From Strigamia acuminata (taxonomy: Eukaryota > Arthropoda > Chilopoda > Geophilomorpha > Linotaeniidae), in the NCBI GenBank assembly GCA_949358305.1, contig OX442315.1:8086427-8150426 (forward strand): a DNA stretch of 64,000 bases. The letters run 5' to 3'. The notes beneath the pieces were generated by a model. It did not search any database, was not told the origin of the DNA, and saw nothing but the letters and a program-made list of their open reading frames with translations. Both the position numbers and the translations under genes were made by a program. Positions 49,268 to 59,088 of the stretch are shown piece by piece. Position 1 is the stretch's first letter. Every line of letters starts with the position of its first letter.

Positions 49268-52200
49268 TTAAACAATTTCCTTCAATCCAAATTGGGCGAT
49301 CAACTCTTCGTGTTTTGGCTTAAAAAGCCCCTTGGTCAACACATCGGCGACCATCTTCTCACTCTCCAGGAATTCTATGTCGATATCTCCCCGCTCACAT
49401 GTTTCTCGAACGAAATGGTGGCGAATGTCAATGTGCTTGGTCCTGGAATGAAAAATTGGGTTTCGCACCAATTTGTGTGCCCCCTGATTATCGCTATAAA
49501 TGAGGGTCGTTTCTTTCTTCTTGTTGATGTATTTAATTTCGTCTAGGAAGTTTCGCAAGTAGATTGCTTCTTTTGACGCGTCGGCCAACGCCATATATTC
49601 TGCTTCGGTCGACGAGGTTGCGACGGTCTTCTGCTTTCTTGCTTCCCAGCATATTGTCGCGTTCGCGAGTTTAAAGCAGTAGCCGGTGTACGAGCGACGG
49701 TCGTCCAAGTTTGCTCCCCAATCTGCATCCGTGTAGCCGACTAAGTCTTTTCCGGTCTTTTCGAATTTTAGCCCGAGATTCGATGAATGCTTCAAATATC
49801 TTAGGACGCGTTTTGCTGCTGTCCAATGAGTTCCGGTGAAACACGTATTATATTGACTTAATGCGCTGACGGTGTAGGAAATATCGGGTCGAGTGCAAAC
49901 GGCGAGGTACATGAGTGATCCGATTAAACTTTGGTATGGGAATTTTTCCGGATCCAGTAGCTCTTCATCGGTCCCATCTTCTTTTTTCTTATTTTTCTGC
50001 AACTTCTGATTGATTTCGTCTTTTCGTCCTGTTTAAACTCGATTCCCAAACAGTAGTGAATTTTTCCTAAATCCTTCATTTTGAACTCGCTCTTCAATTT
50101 CGATTTTAGTTTTTCCATGTTGCTCATGCAATTCGTCGCCGGTGATTTTTTCTAACGTCTCGGGAATGTCCATATATATTTCTTCCTCGATGTCACCGTT
50201 CAAATAAGCCGTCACGACGTCCATCTGGTGCACCGTCAATCCCAGTTCCGCAGCGATTGCCATTACTGTTCTAATTGATGCTGGTCGTGCGACAGGTGCA
50301 TAAGTTTCAAAATAATCGACTCCTGGCTGCTGTGCGTAGCCCTTCGCGACTAAACGTGCCTTTCTTCGCTCGACCGATCCCTTTTCGTCGAACTTCGTGC
50401 GCAAAACCCATCTACTTCCGATTGTCTTTCGATTTTTCGGTCGGTCGCACAAAATCCACGTCTTATTTTCGATTAGTGCGTCGAATTCTGCTTTCAATGC
50501 TTCCTTCCATTCTTGCGAATTTTCTCCAGTCAACGCCTCATCTGCAGTGTTCGGGTCGTCAGGGGTGGCGATGTGTGCGACTTCGTCTTCGATCATTTGT
50601 TCCACATTCTTTCTTGTGGTGGGTCCCCGTTTCGATTTGGATATGGCTTTGGCGTTCTGGATGATCGTCGTGGAATTATTTGCGCGTTTTCATTCTGACG
50701 AGGTTCGGCTTCTTCGTGTTGCGTATTATCTTCGTCTTCATTGTCGGGCTCGTTTTCGTTTGCGCTCTCGATTTCATTCTCGGAATTTTCGGTTCCGTCC
50801 TCGACTGGATCTGTTCTGGAATCGGTGAAATTGTCATTAAAATTATTATTATTATTGTTTTCTTCGCATTCTTCATTCGTCTCATTTTTCGATTTTTCGA
50901 CAAATTTCACATCTCGACTTTTTATGATTTTATTTTCGCTTTTTGACCACAAGCGATATGCCTTCGATCCTTCCCAATATCCGATAAGAATACATTCTTT
51001 TGATTTCGGTTTGAACTTCCCCTTGTTCGGCTTCTTGTCCAGCGCGAAAACTCTGCTTCCAAAAACTCGAAAATAGTCGACATTCGGTTTTCTTCCGGTC
51101 CAGACTTGATGCGGGATTTCATTTTCCAAACTTCTAGTCGGGCATTTATTTCGGATGTGGCACGCAGTGTTGATTGCTTCCGCCCAATATGAGTTAGGCA
51201 ATTTTGCTTGCAGTAACATGCATCGTGCCATCTCGATCAAAGTTCTATTCATTCTTTCCGAGACGCCATTTTGTTCCGGGGTTCGTTCGACGCTGGTTTG
51301 GCGCTTTATGCCGTTTTCTTGTAAATATGCGTCGAATCTCTTATTTACATATTCTTTCCCGTTGTCCGATCGTAAAACCTTGAGCGCGCATCCAGTTTCC
51401 TTCTCGCAAAAAGTTTTAAACGACTTGAATGCCTCGAAAACTTCACTTTTGTGTTTCAAAAAGTACACCTTGCACCATCTCGATTTATCGTCGGTAAACG
51501 TCACGAAAAACCTCGATCCATTCATGGACTTCGTTGGCATTGGTCCGCATACGTCCGAGTGCACCAACTCCAATAGTTTTTCACTTTTTGACACGGAAAT
51601 GGGAAACTTTTTACTTGCGTGCTTCCCCTCGATGCATGTCTCACAAGTCGGCAGCTTTGCGTCCTTTTCAAAGTCAATTCCGTTTGCCTTTTCGTTTAGT
51701 ATTTTCAGACTTGACTCGTTCAGGTGCCCAAGTCTTTTGTGCCATTCTTGTATTTTCGTACTTGCGGGTTTTGCAGGTTTTGATCCGGTTCCGACTTCGA
51801 TTTCCGCTGCAGTCGCAGCATCCTCGGTCACGTCGACGATGTAGTACAATCCGTTCCTTTTTTCGGCGGTGAATACGATTTCTCCCTTCGGATTTATCAC
51901 CTCTGCTGATTTATCATCGAAAATCACCTTGTGTCCCCGTTCTGTGATCTTCCCGACTGACATCAAATTCGTTCTCAAATCTCGTACCAAAAGAGTCTCT
52001 GCCAAATCCAACTTCATATTTCCGTCCCCAGTCTTGACGACGATTTTCGCGGTTCCTTTTCCGTCGATATTCGTGCTCGCCTTGCTGGCCAAATTCAGCT
52101 TCTGGTTTTTCAGGAGTTCGATCGTCGAAAATGTTGAATCGTTCGAGCACATGTGGGAGCTGGCGCCGCTGTCCAAACACCAATTTTTTGGTCGTGACGT

Positions 52201-53052
52201 CTCGCTTATCAGTGCTGTCTCGATTTGCTCGCAGAAAAATAATTCGTACTTGGATTTCTCGGCTCTTGATGCGCTTTCCTTCTTGCTTTTACTTCGACAA
52301 TCGGCGATTTTGTGGCCAATTTTTCCGCAACCGTGGCACTTGTATTTAAAAGCTGGTTTCTCGGTCGAATTCGAATTTTCGTCGCCGTATTTCTTTGGTT
52401 GCTTACGTTTTTGGAACGTTTTTCTGGCCATCATGGCGTCCGATACGTCTTCTTTTCCTTTTCCGCGGGCGATCGACTCGTCTTTGATCTTTCCCTCCAA
52501 AACTTCCAGCGATGGCAATTTATCTTGGGATTCTATTGCGCATCGAAAGTTGTCGTAGGAATTTGGCAAACTCAGTAGCAGTAGAATCGTTGTGAAATCT
52601 TCGGGCATTTTAAAATCCATGTCTAGCAATTTGTCTACTAGTTCGAAGAATTCTTTTAGGTGACTCTCCACGTTTTCTCCGTCCGCCATCTTGTGTGTCG
52701 CGAGTCGTTTTAACAACGTGATTTTTCTTGCCGGTCCTTTCGATTGGTACACACTATGCAACTTCCTCCACAATTCATTTGCGGTGCTGCAATTTTTGGC
52801 CATTCGAAGTTCAGATTGCTTTATATTTAGCAAAATGTCATTTTTGGCTGTTCGATCACTTTTCTCCCACGTCTCGATCTCCTTCATACGTTTCGCGTTG
52901 CCTTCAATGGTCTCTGGTCGTTTCGACGTACCTTCCGCGTGCACGAGTAGGTCCCGTTGATCCAAAATTGCTTCCATCTGGATCTTCCATGTGTCGAAGT
53001 TTTCCTTTCCCAACGCCTCGATTCGAGCTGAATTTCCGCCGCTGTTCGCCAT
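49268..53052 (-). pseudogene. Copia-1 Gag-Pol, RT core deleted
   Basis: The first frame (53052-50593, 819 residues) has Gag (KENFDTWKIQMEAIL), knuckle CHGCGKIGHKIADC, protease CLDSGASSHMC, and integrase with HKRLGHL, CETCIEGK, HSDVCGP, SDNGKEY and PEQNGVSERMNRT. A one-base shift near 50600 leads to the RT start (NKTWILCDR to VTAYLNGDIEEEIYM). There, near 50130, the frame jumps to MEKLKSKLKSEFKMKDLGKI: roughly 80 residues, including the catalytic YVDD box, are missing. A second gap near 50005 removes about 30 more. RNase H follows intact (YTDADWG, SSTEAEYMAL). It cannot encode a working RT. Confidence 0.88.
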
Positions 53053-53143
53053 CGTTTCTTAGTTCTGTTTCTTGTGGAATGTTCGTGTTAAATTCGTTTT
53101 TAACTTCCTCGAATGTTCCGGTACAAAACTTGATGATTTTTAA

Positions 53144-53173
53144 GCGCAGTGGAAGCGTGCTGGGCCCATAACC
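53144..53173 (-). promoter_or_regulatory. Primer-binding site of Copia-1: half initiator tRNA-Met
   Basis: The plus strand of these 30 bases (gcgcagtggaagcgt then gctgggcccataacc) equals the 5' half of animal initiator tRNA-Met ending in the anticodon loop, directly beside the 5' LTR. Copia elements are known to prime from an initiator tRNA-Met cut in the anticodon region. The match is unusually long. Confidence 0.8.
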
Positions 53174-53388
53174 TGTAGTTTTTGTTCTAATATGTTGGAG
53201 GCATAAAAATGGAGACGCGTGGTTTTTTGGTGAAATATTAACAGTGATGGTTTTAATCTAAAACAGATGTTTAAAAGTGCGCGGAGCACTAAATACAAAA
53301 CAGGGCACTGATTGGTCAGTGCCAAATACAGGTGCACAGGTGGTAAAGACACCTGGCGGACAGGAATATAACATTCAATAAAACAACA
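53174..53388 (-). repeat. 5' LTR of Copia-1
   Basis: 215 bp, apparently identical to 48932-49146. Confidence 0.93.
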
Positions 53389-53733
53389 GAATTGCCCCTT
53401 TTGAAGGTGTTTGTAAATCATTGCTGGTTTGAGCTATTTCGTCTTCTCAAACAACGTTCAAGCACAACATTGCGCACGTATTTGTTGGAGGAAATTTCAT
53501 TCAATATCAGATCTGTCACTCAGCACGACATCATGTTTTTGAATGCCAGGTTTCCGAATTTACGACGTTTAAGGGTTTGGTGTAATTTTGAAAATGTGAG
53601 ATTGGTGTTGGCAATGCGCAGCATTAATGTCAACTTAACGCAACGATTAACCAGTCTAGGTTTGTGTTGTGACCCGTTCGTGGTGGATCCAATTATTACT
53701 ACTGAATTGCAATTGAAAATGCTTCTGCTGGAG

Positions 53734-54706
53734 CGGCACCAAATCACTACGGAATGTCGGCAACTTTGGTCTGTCCATCAATCTCGTATTGGAAAAAATA
53801 GGCGTCATGTGTAAAAACCTCTTAACTTTAGATTTATATTTATTATATCCAAACATTTGTTTACAATCTGTAATCAAACTGCTGACACTTTTACCACGAC
53901 TTCAACATTTATCCTTGGACTGCATAACATGCACGGATCAATTCGTAGCCGCAATCGGTCAAAATTGTCCGCAATTGACCAAACTTTCTATTTTTGATAT
54001 CTCTCAAGTCGTAGATGCAGGATTTCGTACATTAGTCGGGTGCACGAAACTGACGTTTTTGGATCTCTGGCGTTCCAAGCTGACACTCGACGTGTTTTTG
54101 TTCCTTTTGGACGGACTGCTTCTTTTGAAGGAGTTTAAAACATCGCTCAGGTGGAAGCACATAATTGGTGCTTTAAAACGACGATCAAACCCAACATCGC
54201 GCACCTACTTATTGGAGAAAATGTTACATTCTTTCAATCGGAAAGACTTCATCTTCGTTAACACTACTTTCCCAAATTTACGTGAGTTATCTATTCAAAA
54301 CATAGACGTGAATTTTGCCTCGTTACTGTGCAGCAACAACATTAACGTACTGCAACGACTAACCACTCTGCGAATGGTTAACATTGGAAATTATGTGAGT
54401 GAATTGCAAATGAAAATGCTTTTGCAGAAGTGTGAGAATTTAGAAGTTTTACAAGTTACAGATTGTGCTGTTCTTACTGACAATTTGATTCTGGATCTTG
54501 CAGGATCAAATGGCTTCAAACATCTGAAAGTTTTGAAGTTAATGCGATGCGATTCGGTTAGTTTGGTTTCGATCATGAGATTAGTGGAAATGCGAAGCCC
54601 GTTGAAGAAGTTGACGTGGAAACAGTGCGTTAATATGGGAGATTCCACTTATGTATCAATCAAAAGTTATGTGAAAAATCAAAACTTGGTTTTGATTGTT
54701 GATTAA
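53734..54706 (+). pseudogene. BC-box/LRR gene lacking its N-terminus
   Basis: Begins abruptly at the GTKSLRN position (about residue 67 of the family) right at the fusion with the preceding paralog, and is open in its own frame to the stop at 54706 (NQNLVLIVD). LRRs LPRLQHLSLDCITCTDQ and CTKLTFLDLWRSKLTLD; segment LDGLLLLKEFKTSLRW. No BC-box. Closest to the 44630 and 17272 copies. The junction puts it out of frame with the upstream gene. Confidence 0.85.
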
Positions 54707-55733
54707 ATTTCCGAGTACTTTATTTTAGGCCAACACACACTTTGACAAATCGACCAAATTTTTGTTTCTATTTCGCTATTTTTCAAACATCTTTTTTATA
54801 CTAACCACACCCATGTGTATAGGGCCGCGTGTATTTTTTAATGTTGCAAAAAATAAAATGGTGAAATTCAAACCCTAAAAAATGCTTTTGTAAAAACTGT
54901 TGTTTAAAGTGATAAATTGGAGGCGACGCCATGTTTCGTCGCCAGGGATCGACTCGTAGACCCACGGTGTAAATGGGATTGAGTCTATTTCGATGTAGAA
55001 AGGGGAGAGCAGTTCAAGAATTAGCATATCCTGTTTAATAAAATATTTAGTGTTCGATGTAAATCCAATGCTTACGCGTGCTTCCTTGTCAATCCAAATC
55101 AAATCAGTTTAAATCCTGTAACATCAAGTTTCCTAAGTAATTTTAAGCATTTCCAAATACAATTCTGAGTTGCATCCGCAACAGCTCCTAATCAAAACAA
55201 ATAAATGTAGCTGAAAAAACAAACATTGGGCTTTATTTAAAAAAAAAATTTTTTTTAACCTAAATGGGCCAAAAGTTATGTCCATTAGAATATGCGCAAC
55301 TTGCCACAAGTGTCTTTGGCCACCACGCTAATTGCCTTAAGTTAAGTGAGTTGGGCCGGCAGAAAAAGTTAGCACCACATTCAAAAAATTACAAAAAAAA
55401 AACTTCTCTTGCTTTAGTGCCGTGTGTATTGTCAGTCTATCAATGTTTATGTAAAACGAACCATTCTCTTGTGCTCTAGTTTCTTTCAGTGCTGCAGTGA
55501 AGCGAACAGATAACAGATCGTCGAGTTGTTGCAAGTGATGCCAAGTCGTAATCTTCAATATGGACTATTCGGATTGTGAAGAAATAGTAATTAGAACTAT
55601 TGTTTAAAAAAATAACTGTTTACGCGTGGAATTTAATTTACTCTGTTGAAATAAATACTGGCGTGTTATTTGTTCAGTTTTCAATTCCATAATTGTATTT
55701 AAACCTTTTTTACTGCAAAGACTGTTGGAATTA
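54707..55733. other. Gene-free spacer with R2 and R1 repeats
   Basis: R2 copy at about 54888-54945 (gataaattggaggcgacgcc) and a further AT-rich part to 55140. R1 piece at about 55495-55610 (gagttgttgcaagtgatgcc). A 71-codon ORF at 55264 has no recognisable features. The last nine bases (55725-55733) are the target duplication of the next element. Confidence 0.45.
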
Positions 55734-55910
55734 GGCACGTAGTAAAAGGATGAACGGCCGAACGGCCGAACGGGCCGAACGGCCCGGTACAGCGAAAACA
55801 CGGTACCGCGCGACTATGGTGCGCCGATACCGGGTCGTTCGGCCCACATTCACGCCGTGTTCGGCCACCCGTCTGCCGCTTGCGAACCTCGGCCGATCAC
55901 CGGACAAATT

Positions 55911-55949
<39 letters not shown>

Positions 55950-56275
55950 CAATACTGGGTCGTTCGGCCCACACATATGCCGTGTTCGCCCCGTGTTCGC
56001 CCCGTGTTCGACCCGTGTTCGCTCCGTGTTCGCCCCGTGTTCGCCCCGTGTTCGCTCCGTGTTCGCCGAGAGCCGAACGCCAAAAAAAAAAAAGTTTCTC
56101 TCAGAATTTTTTGGCGCGTTCAGTGAAGGGCCGAGTGGCCAAAAAAAATATGTCCAAACAAAAAATTTTTTTTTTAAATTTGTTGAAAATTGAAATTTAT
56201 TTGTATACAAATGTAAAAAAAAAAAATGTGCAATGGGGTTTATTTAGTTATTAAAATTAAAGATAACTTTACTCG
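55734..56275 (+). repeat. Left terminal inverted repeat with minisatellite
   Basis: GC-rich outer 190 bp with a self-similar ggccgaac motif, T-run at about 55917-55947, then about seven cgtgttcgcccc-like units at about 55980-56065. Inverted counterpart at 58520-59058. Confidence 0.85.
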
Positions 56276-56826
56276 GATTGCTTTGGAAAAATAAATGACA
56301 CATTTCCGCGCTTGTCCATGTGTTTGTAAACTTCGGTCCATTGAGAAGCTTCCTCGTACTGCACTTTTTGCAGTTTTATGAATACTTTGGTAGCATTAGC
56401 AATTTCAGACCATTCTGAAAATAATGCCGCATGTTTCAACTTCAATCGTTCATTTTTTACCACACGCCCGTTTTTTACACCATTGTTATTCGCACCTCGA
56501 CTTCCACCTCGACTTCCACCTCGATTCCCACCACAGCCAATCTCGGAGTCCATTTTAATCTCGGAATCTATTTCCACTTCGTAGCCGACGGGGACGAATT
56601 TTATTGCTGGGACGACGGCACTTCGATTCCTACCTCGATTCCCACCTCGATTCCTACCTCGATTCCCACCTCGATTTCCACCTCGATTTCCACCTCGATT
56701 TCCACCTCGATTCCCACTACCGCCAATCTCGGAGTCCATTTCAATCTCGGAATCTATTTCCACTTCGTAGCCGACGGGGACGAATTCCATCGCGGGAAAC
56801 ACTTTGTCAAAATTTCCAGTTTCCAT
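56269..56826 (-). CDS. Hypothetical protein with Gly-Asn-Arg repeats
   Basis: 185 codons. It contains two copies of a unit FVPVGYEVEIDSEI (residues about 15 and 75), separated by GNRGG repeats, and a conserved tail (SEWSEIANATKVF to SQWTEVYKHMDKRGNVS, IFPKQ). No known domain recognised. The tail recurs, diverged, on the opposite strand at 58360-58521. Repeat expansion may have built the middle, so whether it is translated is uncertain. Confidence 0.45.
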   Translation of the reverse strand: METGNFDKVFPAMEFVPVGYEVEIDSEIEMDSEIGGSGNRGGNRGGNRGGNRGGNRGRNRGGNRGRNRSAVVPAIKFVPVGYEVEIDSEIKMDSEIGCGGNRGGSRGGSRGANNNGVKNGRVVKNERLKLKHAALFSEWSEIANATKVFIKLQKVQYEEASQWTEVYKHMDKRGNVSFIFPKQSE

Positions 56827-57899
56827 TTCTTTGTATTTCGGATGTAGTTAATGAACGAATTGAGAGAATGATTTATTCGAATAACTAAAGGTGGTTATAT
56901 ACCTCTATACACTGTAACGTTTTATGGACGTTTCTCTAGACACTCATAACATACGATGGACGTTACGATTCACGGAGCTGGTGCAAATGTTTGATCAACT
57001 TTCTAAACTTTCTAAATTCAATTTTTTTTTAATTAACTTGTGCAGAAAAAGGACGCAGTTGAAGAAGCAATCGCTCCGTGTGAAACTGAAGATGATGTTG
57101 AAAATTGTATTTTGGAGAAGTTGACAGCTGTAAGTTGAAAATTAATTTTTAGAAAAATATACAATTTGTGGCAAAACAATTTTATTTTGGGAGACTTGTG
57201 CCGAAGTGAAGAAGTGAAGAAAGCGGTGGGATCATGAGAAAAATCATCACGACAAAAATGACAAGCTTAAATAAATTAAAAATAAATAAAATATGAATTA
57301 AATTTTTATTTTATCTTGCGATTGCTTTCCGTACAAATATAGTGTCGTGTAACAAAACCTTATGCAACTGCACGTTGTGTAATTCATGTTTGTACATCAC
57401 AAGTTTAGAATTCAATTTCAATAAGGAATTTGTTGAAAACTATTCAACATTGTTTTTACAGGTTGTGTGGAATATCCGTTGTATTATTTAATCTTTTAAC
57501 ATGCAAATCTTGTGTTTCTTTATAAAACCCCATGAAAGACTGCACGTTATGCATCTCATTTCACATTTAATATTCAATTTCTCACGAAATATTTGAATAA
57601 ATTGTAATGAAAAAGAGTATGCTGTATATCGTTCGTATAAATCACGTATAAAAAGTCATCGCACACTTTTGTAGTTTAATATTATATTCTTGATTTGTAT
57701 ATTATTTTTAAAGATATTTTAATTAATTAATTATGTGTTTTTATTTCAGAAAAAAATCTGTGAACTGCGTTGCAGTGGAGTATTGCTAGTGTAATTTAAT
57801 TCAGTTGTTTTATAGTTTTTCGCAATTTGTACATTCTAAATACAATTGTGCAATAATACAAGCAGTGTTTTGTGATGTGACCCAACCCGTTTTGACTGG
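56827..57899. other. Non-coding interior of the long-TIR element
   Basis: AT-rich, no ORF with recognisable features. Several short stretches (cctatgcaactgcacgtt and ccatgaaagactgcacgtt types) hint at old internal duplication near 57350 and 57530. Confidence 0.35.
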
Positions 57900-58403
57900 T
57901 CAGTGCATTTGACATGATTCGCATAGAAAGTAATCTGTATTTTTCAGGTCTTTTAAGGTTATTTTCACACAGCATTTGTGGAACCACTTACGACAATCAA
58001 CACACAGCAACTGTTTTTCTCCGTGGCTCTCATTTCGTTTACAGTCGGTGCTTTCACATACAGTCCAGTTGTGATCTATGTCAATTTCCTTTCGGAGCAA
58101 ATTAATCAAATGTCTAAAATTTTCTTTACCCAATATAGGAACTTTGTCTTCTGCATTATTCCTTATTTCATCTAGTGCCCGTGCTGCCTTGGTTACTACG
58201 CTATTTAAGTCCTTGCTTGGCTTTATCTTATCCCGTGAGTCACGATCACAATTGGCTTTTATAGTTTTACAAATCCATGATCTTGCTTCTGGGCTTGTAA
58301 ACTCGCAGTTTGGAATGTTACGCAATATAGCTGAAGCATAAACACAACATACGGCATTATTTTCAGAATGGTCTGAAATTCCTGATGAAACGAAAGTATA
58401 CAT
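57900..58403 (-). CDS. PHD-type zinc-finger protein in the long-TIR element
   Basis: 167 codons. The last 55 residues form a PHD-like pattern: CESTDCKRN, then CVDCRKWFHKCC and FLCESC, giving C-x4-C, C-x2-C, H-x2-C, C-x2-C. PHD fingers usually bind histone tails. The part before it (ILRNIPNCEFT to EDKVPILGKENFRHLINLL) is helical and unrecognised. The first 25 codons overlap, in antisense, the duplicated tail of the neighbouring ORF, so the true start is unsure and an upstream exon may be missing. A fragment of a larger host or element gene is possible. Confidence 0.55.
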   Translation of the reverse strand: MYTFVSSGISDHSENNAVCCVYASAILRNIPNCEFTSPEARSWICKTIKANCDRDSRDKIKPSKDLNSVVTKAARALDEIRNNAEDKVPILGKENFRHLINLLRKEIDIDHNWTVCESTDCKRNESHGEKQLLCVDCRKWFHKCCVKITLKDLKNTDYFLCESCQMH

Positions 58404-58519
58404 ACAACTGCAAATAGTGCAGTTCGAGAATACTTCGCAATGGACCGAAGTTTACAAATACATGGACAAGAACGGAAATGTGGCATTAATTTTTCCAAAG
58501 CAATACAGTAAATCCGAGT

Positions 58520-59058
58520 AAAGTTATCTTTAATTTTAATAAGTAAATAAATAAATAAATAAACCCCATTGTACATGTTTTTTTTAACAATAACGTTTAT
58601 CGTACATTATAAGTTGTAATTTAAAAAAAAAAAATTTTGTTCTGGCATATTTTTTTTGGCCACTCGGCCCTTCACCGAACGCGCCAAAAAATTCTGAGAG
58701 AAACTTTTTTTTTTTGGCGTTCGGCTTTCGGCCGAACGCGACAGACGGGTGGCCGAACGTGACGTAAGCGTGGGGCGAACACGGGCCGAACACGGGCCGA
58801 ACACGGGCCGAACACGGGCCGAACACGGAGCGAACACGGGTATCGGCAAAACAAAACAAAACAAAAAAAAAAAAATTGATAAATTTGTCCGGTGATCGGC
58901 CGACGTTCGCAAGCGGCAGATGGGTGGCCGAACACGGCGTGAATGTGGGCCGAACGACCCGGTATCGGCGCACCATAGTTGCGCGGTATCGTGTTTTCGC
59001 TGTACCGGGCCGTTCGGCCCGTTCGGCCGTTCGGCCGTTCATCCTTTTACTACGTGCC
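58520..59058 (-). repeat. Right terminal inverted repeat with minisatellite
   Basis: Reverse complement of 55734-56275 with small differences: the minisatellite has about five gggccgaacac units and the T-run is mixed with GTTTT units. It ends GTGCC at 59058, followed by the TTGGAATTA duplication. Confidence 0.85.
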
Positions 59059-59088
59059 TTGGAATTAAATTAAATTTACACAGTGGAC

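Larger units (their letters stand above)
48932..53388 (-). mobile_element. Copia-1 LTR retrotransposon, internally deleted
   Basis: 4457 bp with two 215-bp LTRs that look identical by eye, flanked by GAATT (48927-48931 and 53389-53393). Minus-strand order: 5' LTR, half-tRNA primer site, Gag-protease-integrase frame, damaged RT, RNase H, polypurine tract, 3' LTR. The 3' tract reads aggggaag just before the 3' LTR (49147-49155). Confidence 0.93.
48363..53733 (+). pseudogene. BC-box/LRR gene split by Copia-1 and cut at its 3' end
   Basis: The 5' part (48363-48931) runs from MPYRKSVSTLQEFC (BC-box intact) to FILDE. Copia-1 is inserted in the codons for the conserved DELPLLK motif, and the frame resumes after it at 53394 (PLLKVFVNHCWFELF). 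This second part keeps the family pattern to LQLKMLLLE at about 53733 and then joins a different paralog out of frame. Two successive events are visible: a fusion deleting the C-terminus, and the Copia insertion. Closest to the genes at 38170 and 46743. Confidence 0.85.
55734..59058. mobile_element. Long-TIR DNA element with 9-bp target duplication (MULE-type) carrying ORFs
   Basis: 3325 bp between direct repeats TTGGAATTA (55725-55733, 59059-59067). Both ends start GGCACGTAGTAAAAGGATGA. The inverted repeats are nearly identical over about 190 bp up to a T-run, then contain minisatellites of a cgtgttcgccc unit and continue, more diverged, to roughly 56,420 and 58,360. A 9-bp duplication and very long inverted repeats point to Mutator-like elements. 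No transposase is visible inside; two ORFs are (56269-56826 and 57900-58403). It is probably non-autonomous. Confidence 0.82.

Noticed and set aside
53144-53173. A tRNA-Met gene
   Set aside because: Only the 5' half of the tRNA is present and it abuts an LTR exactly at the anticodon loop, which fits a primer-binding site.
55750-56254. Overlapping ORFs of 90-150 codons in the inverted repeats (also 58584-59042)
   Set aside because: All frames are open because of GC-rich minisatellite sequence and homopolymer runs; the same region is open on both strands.
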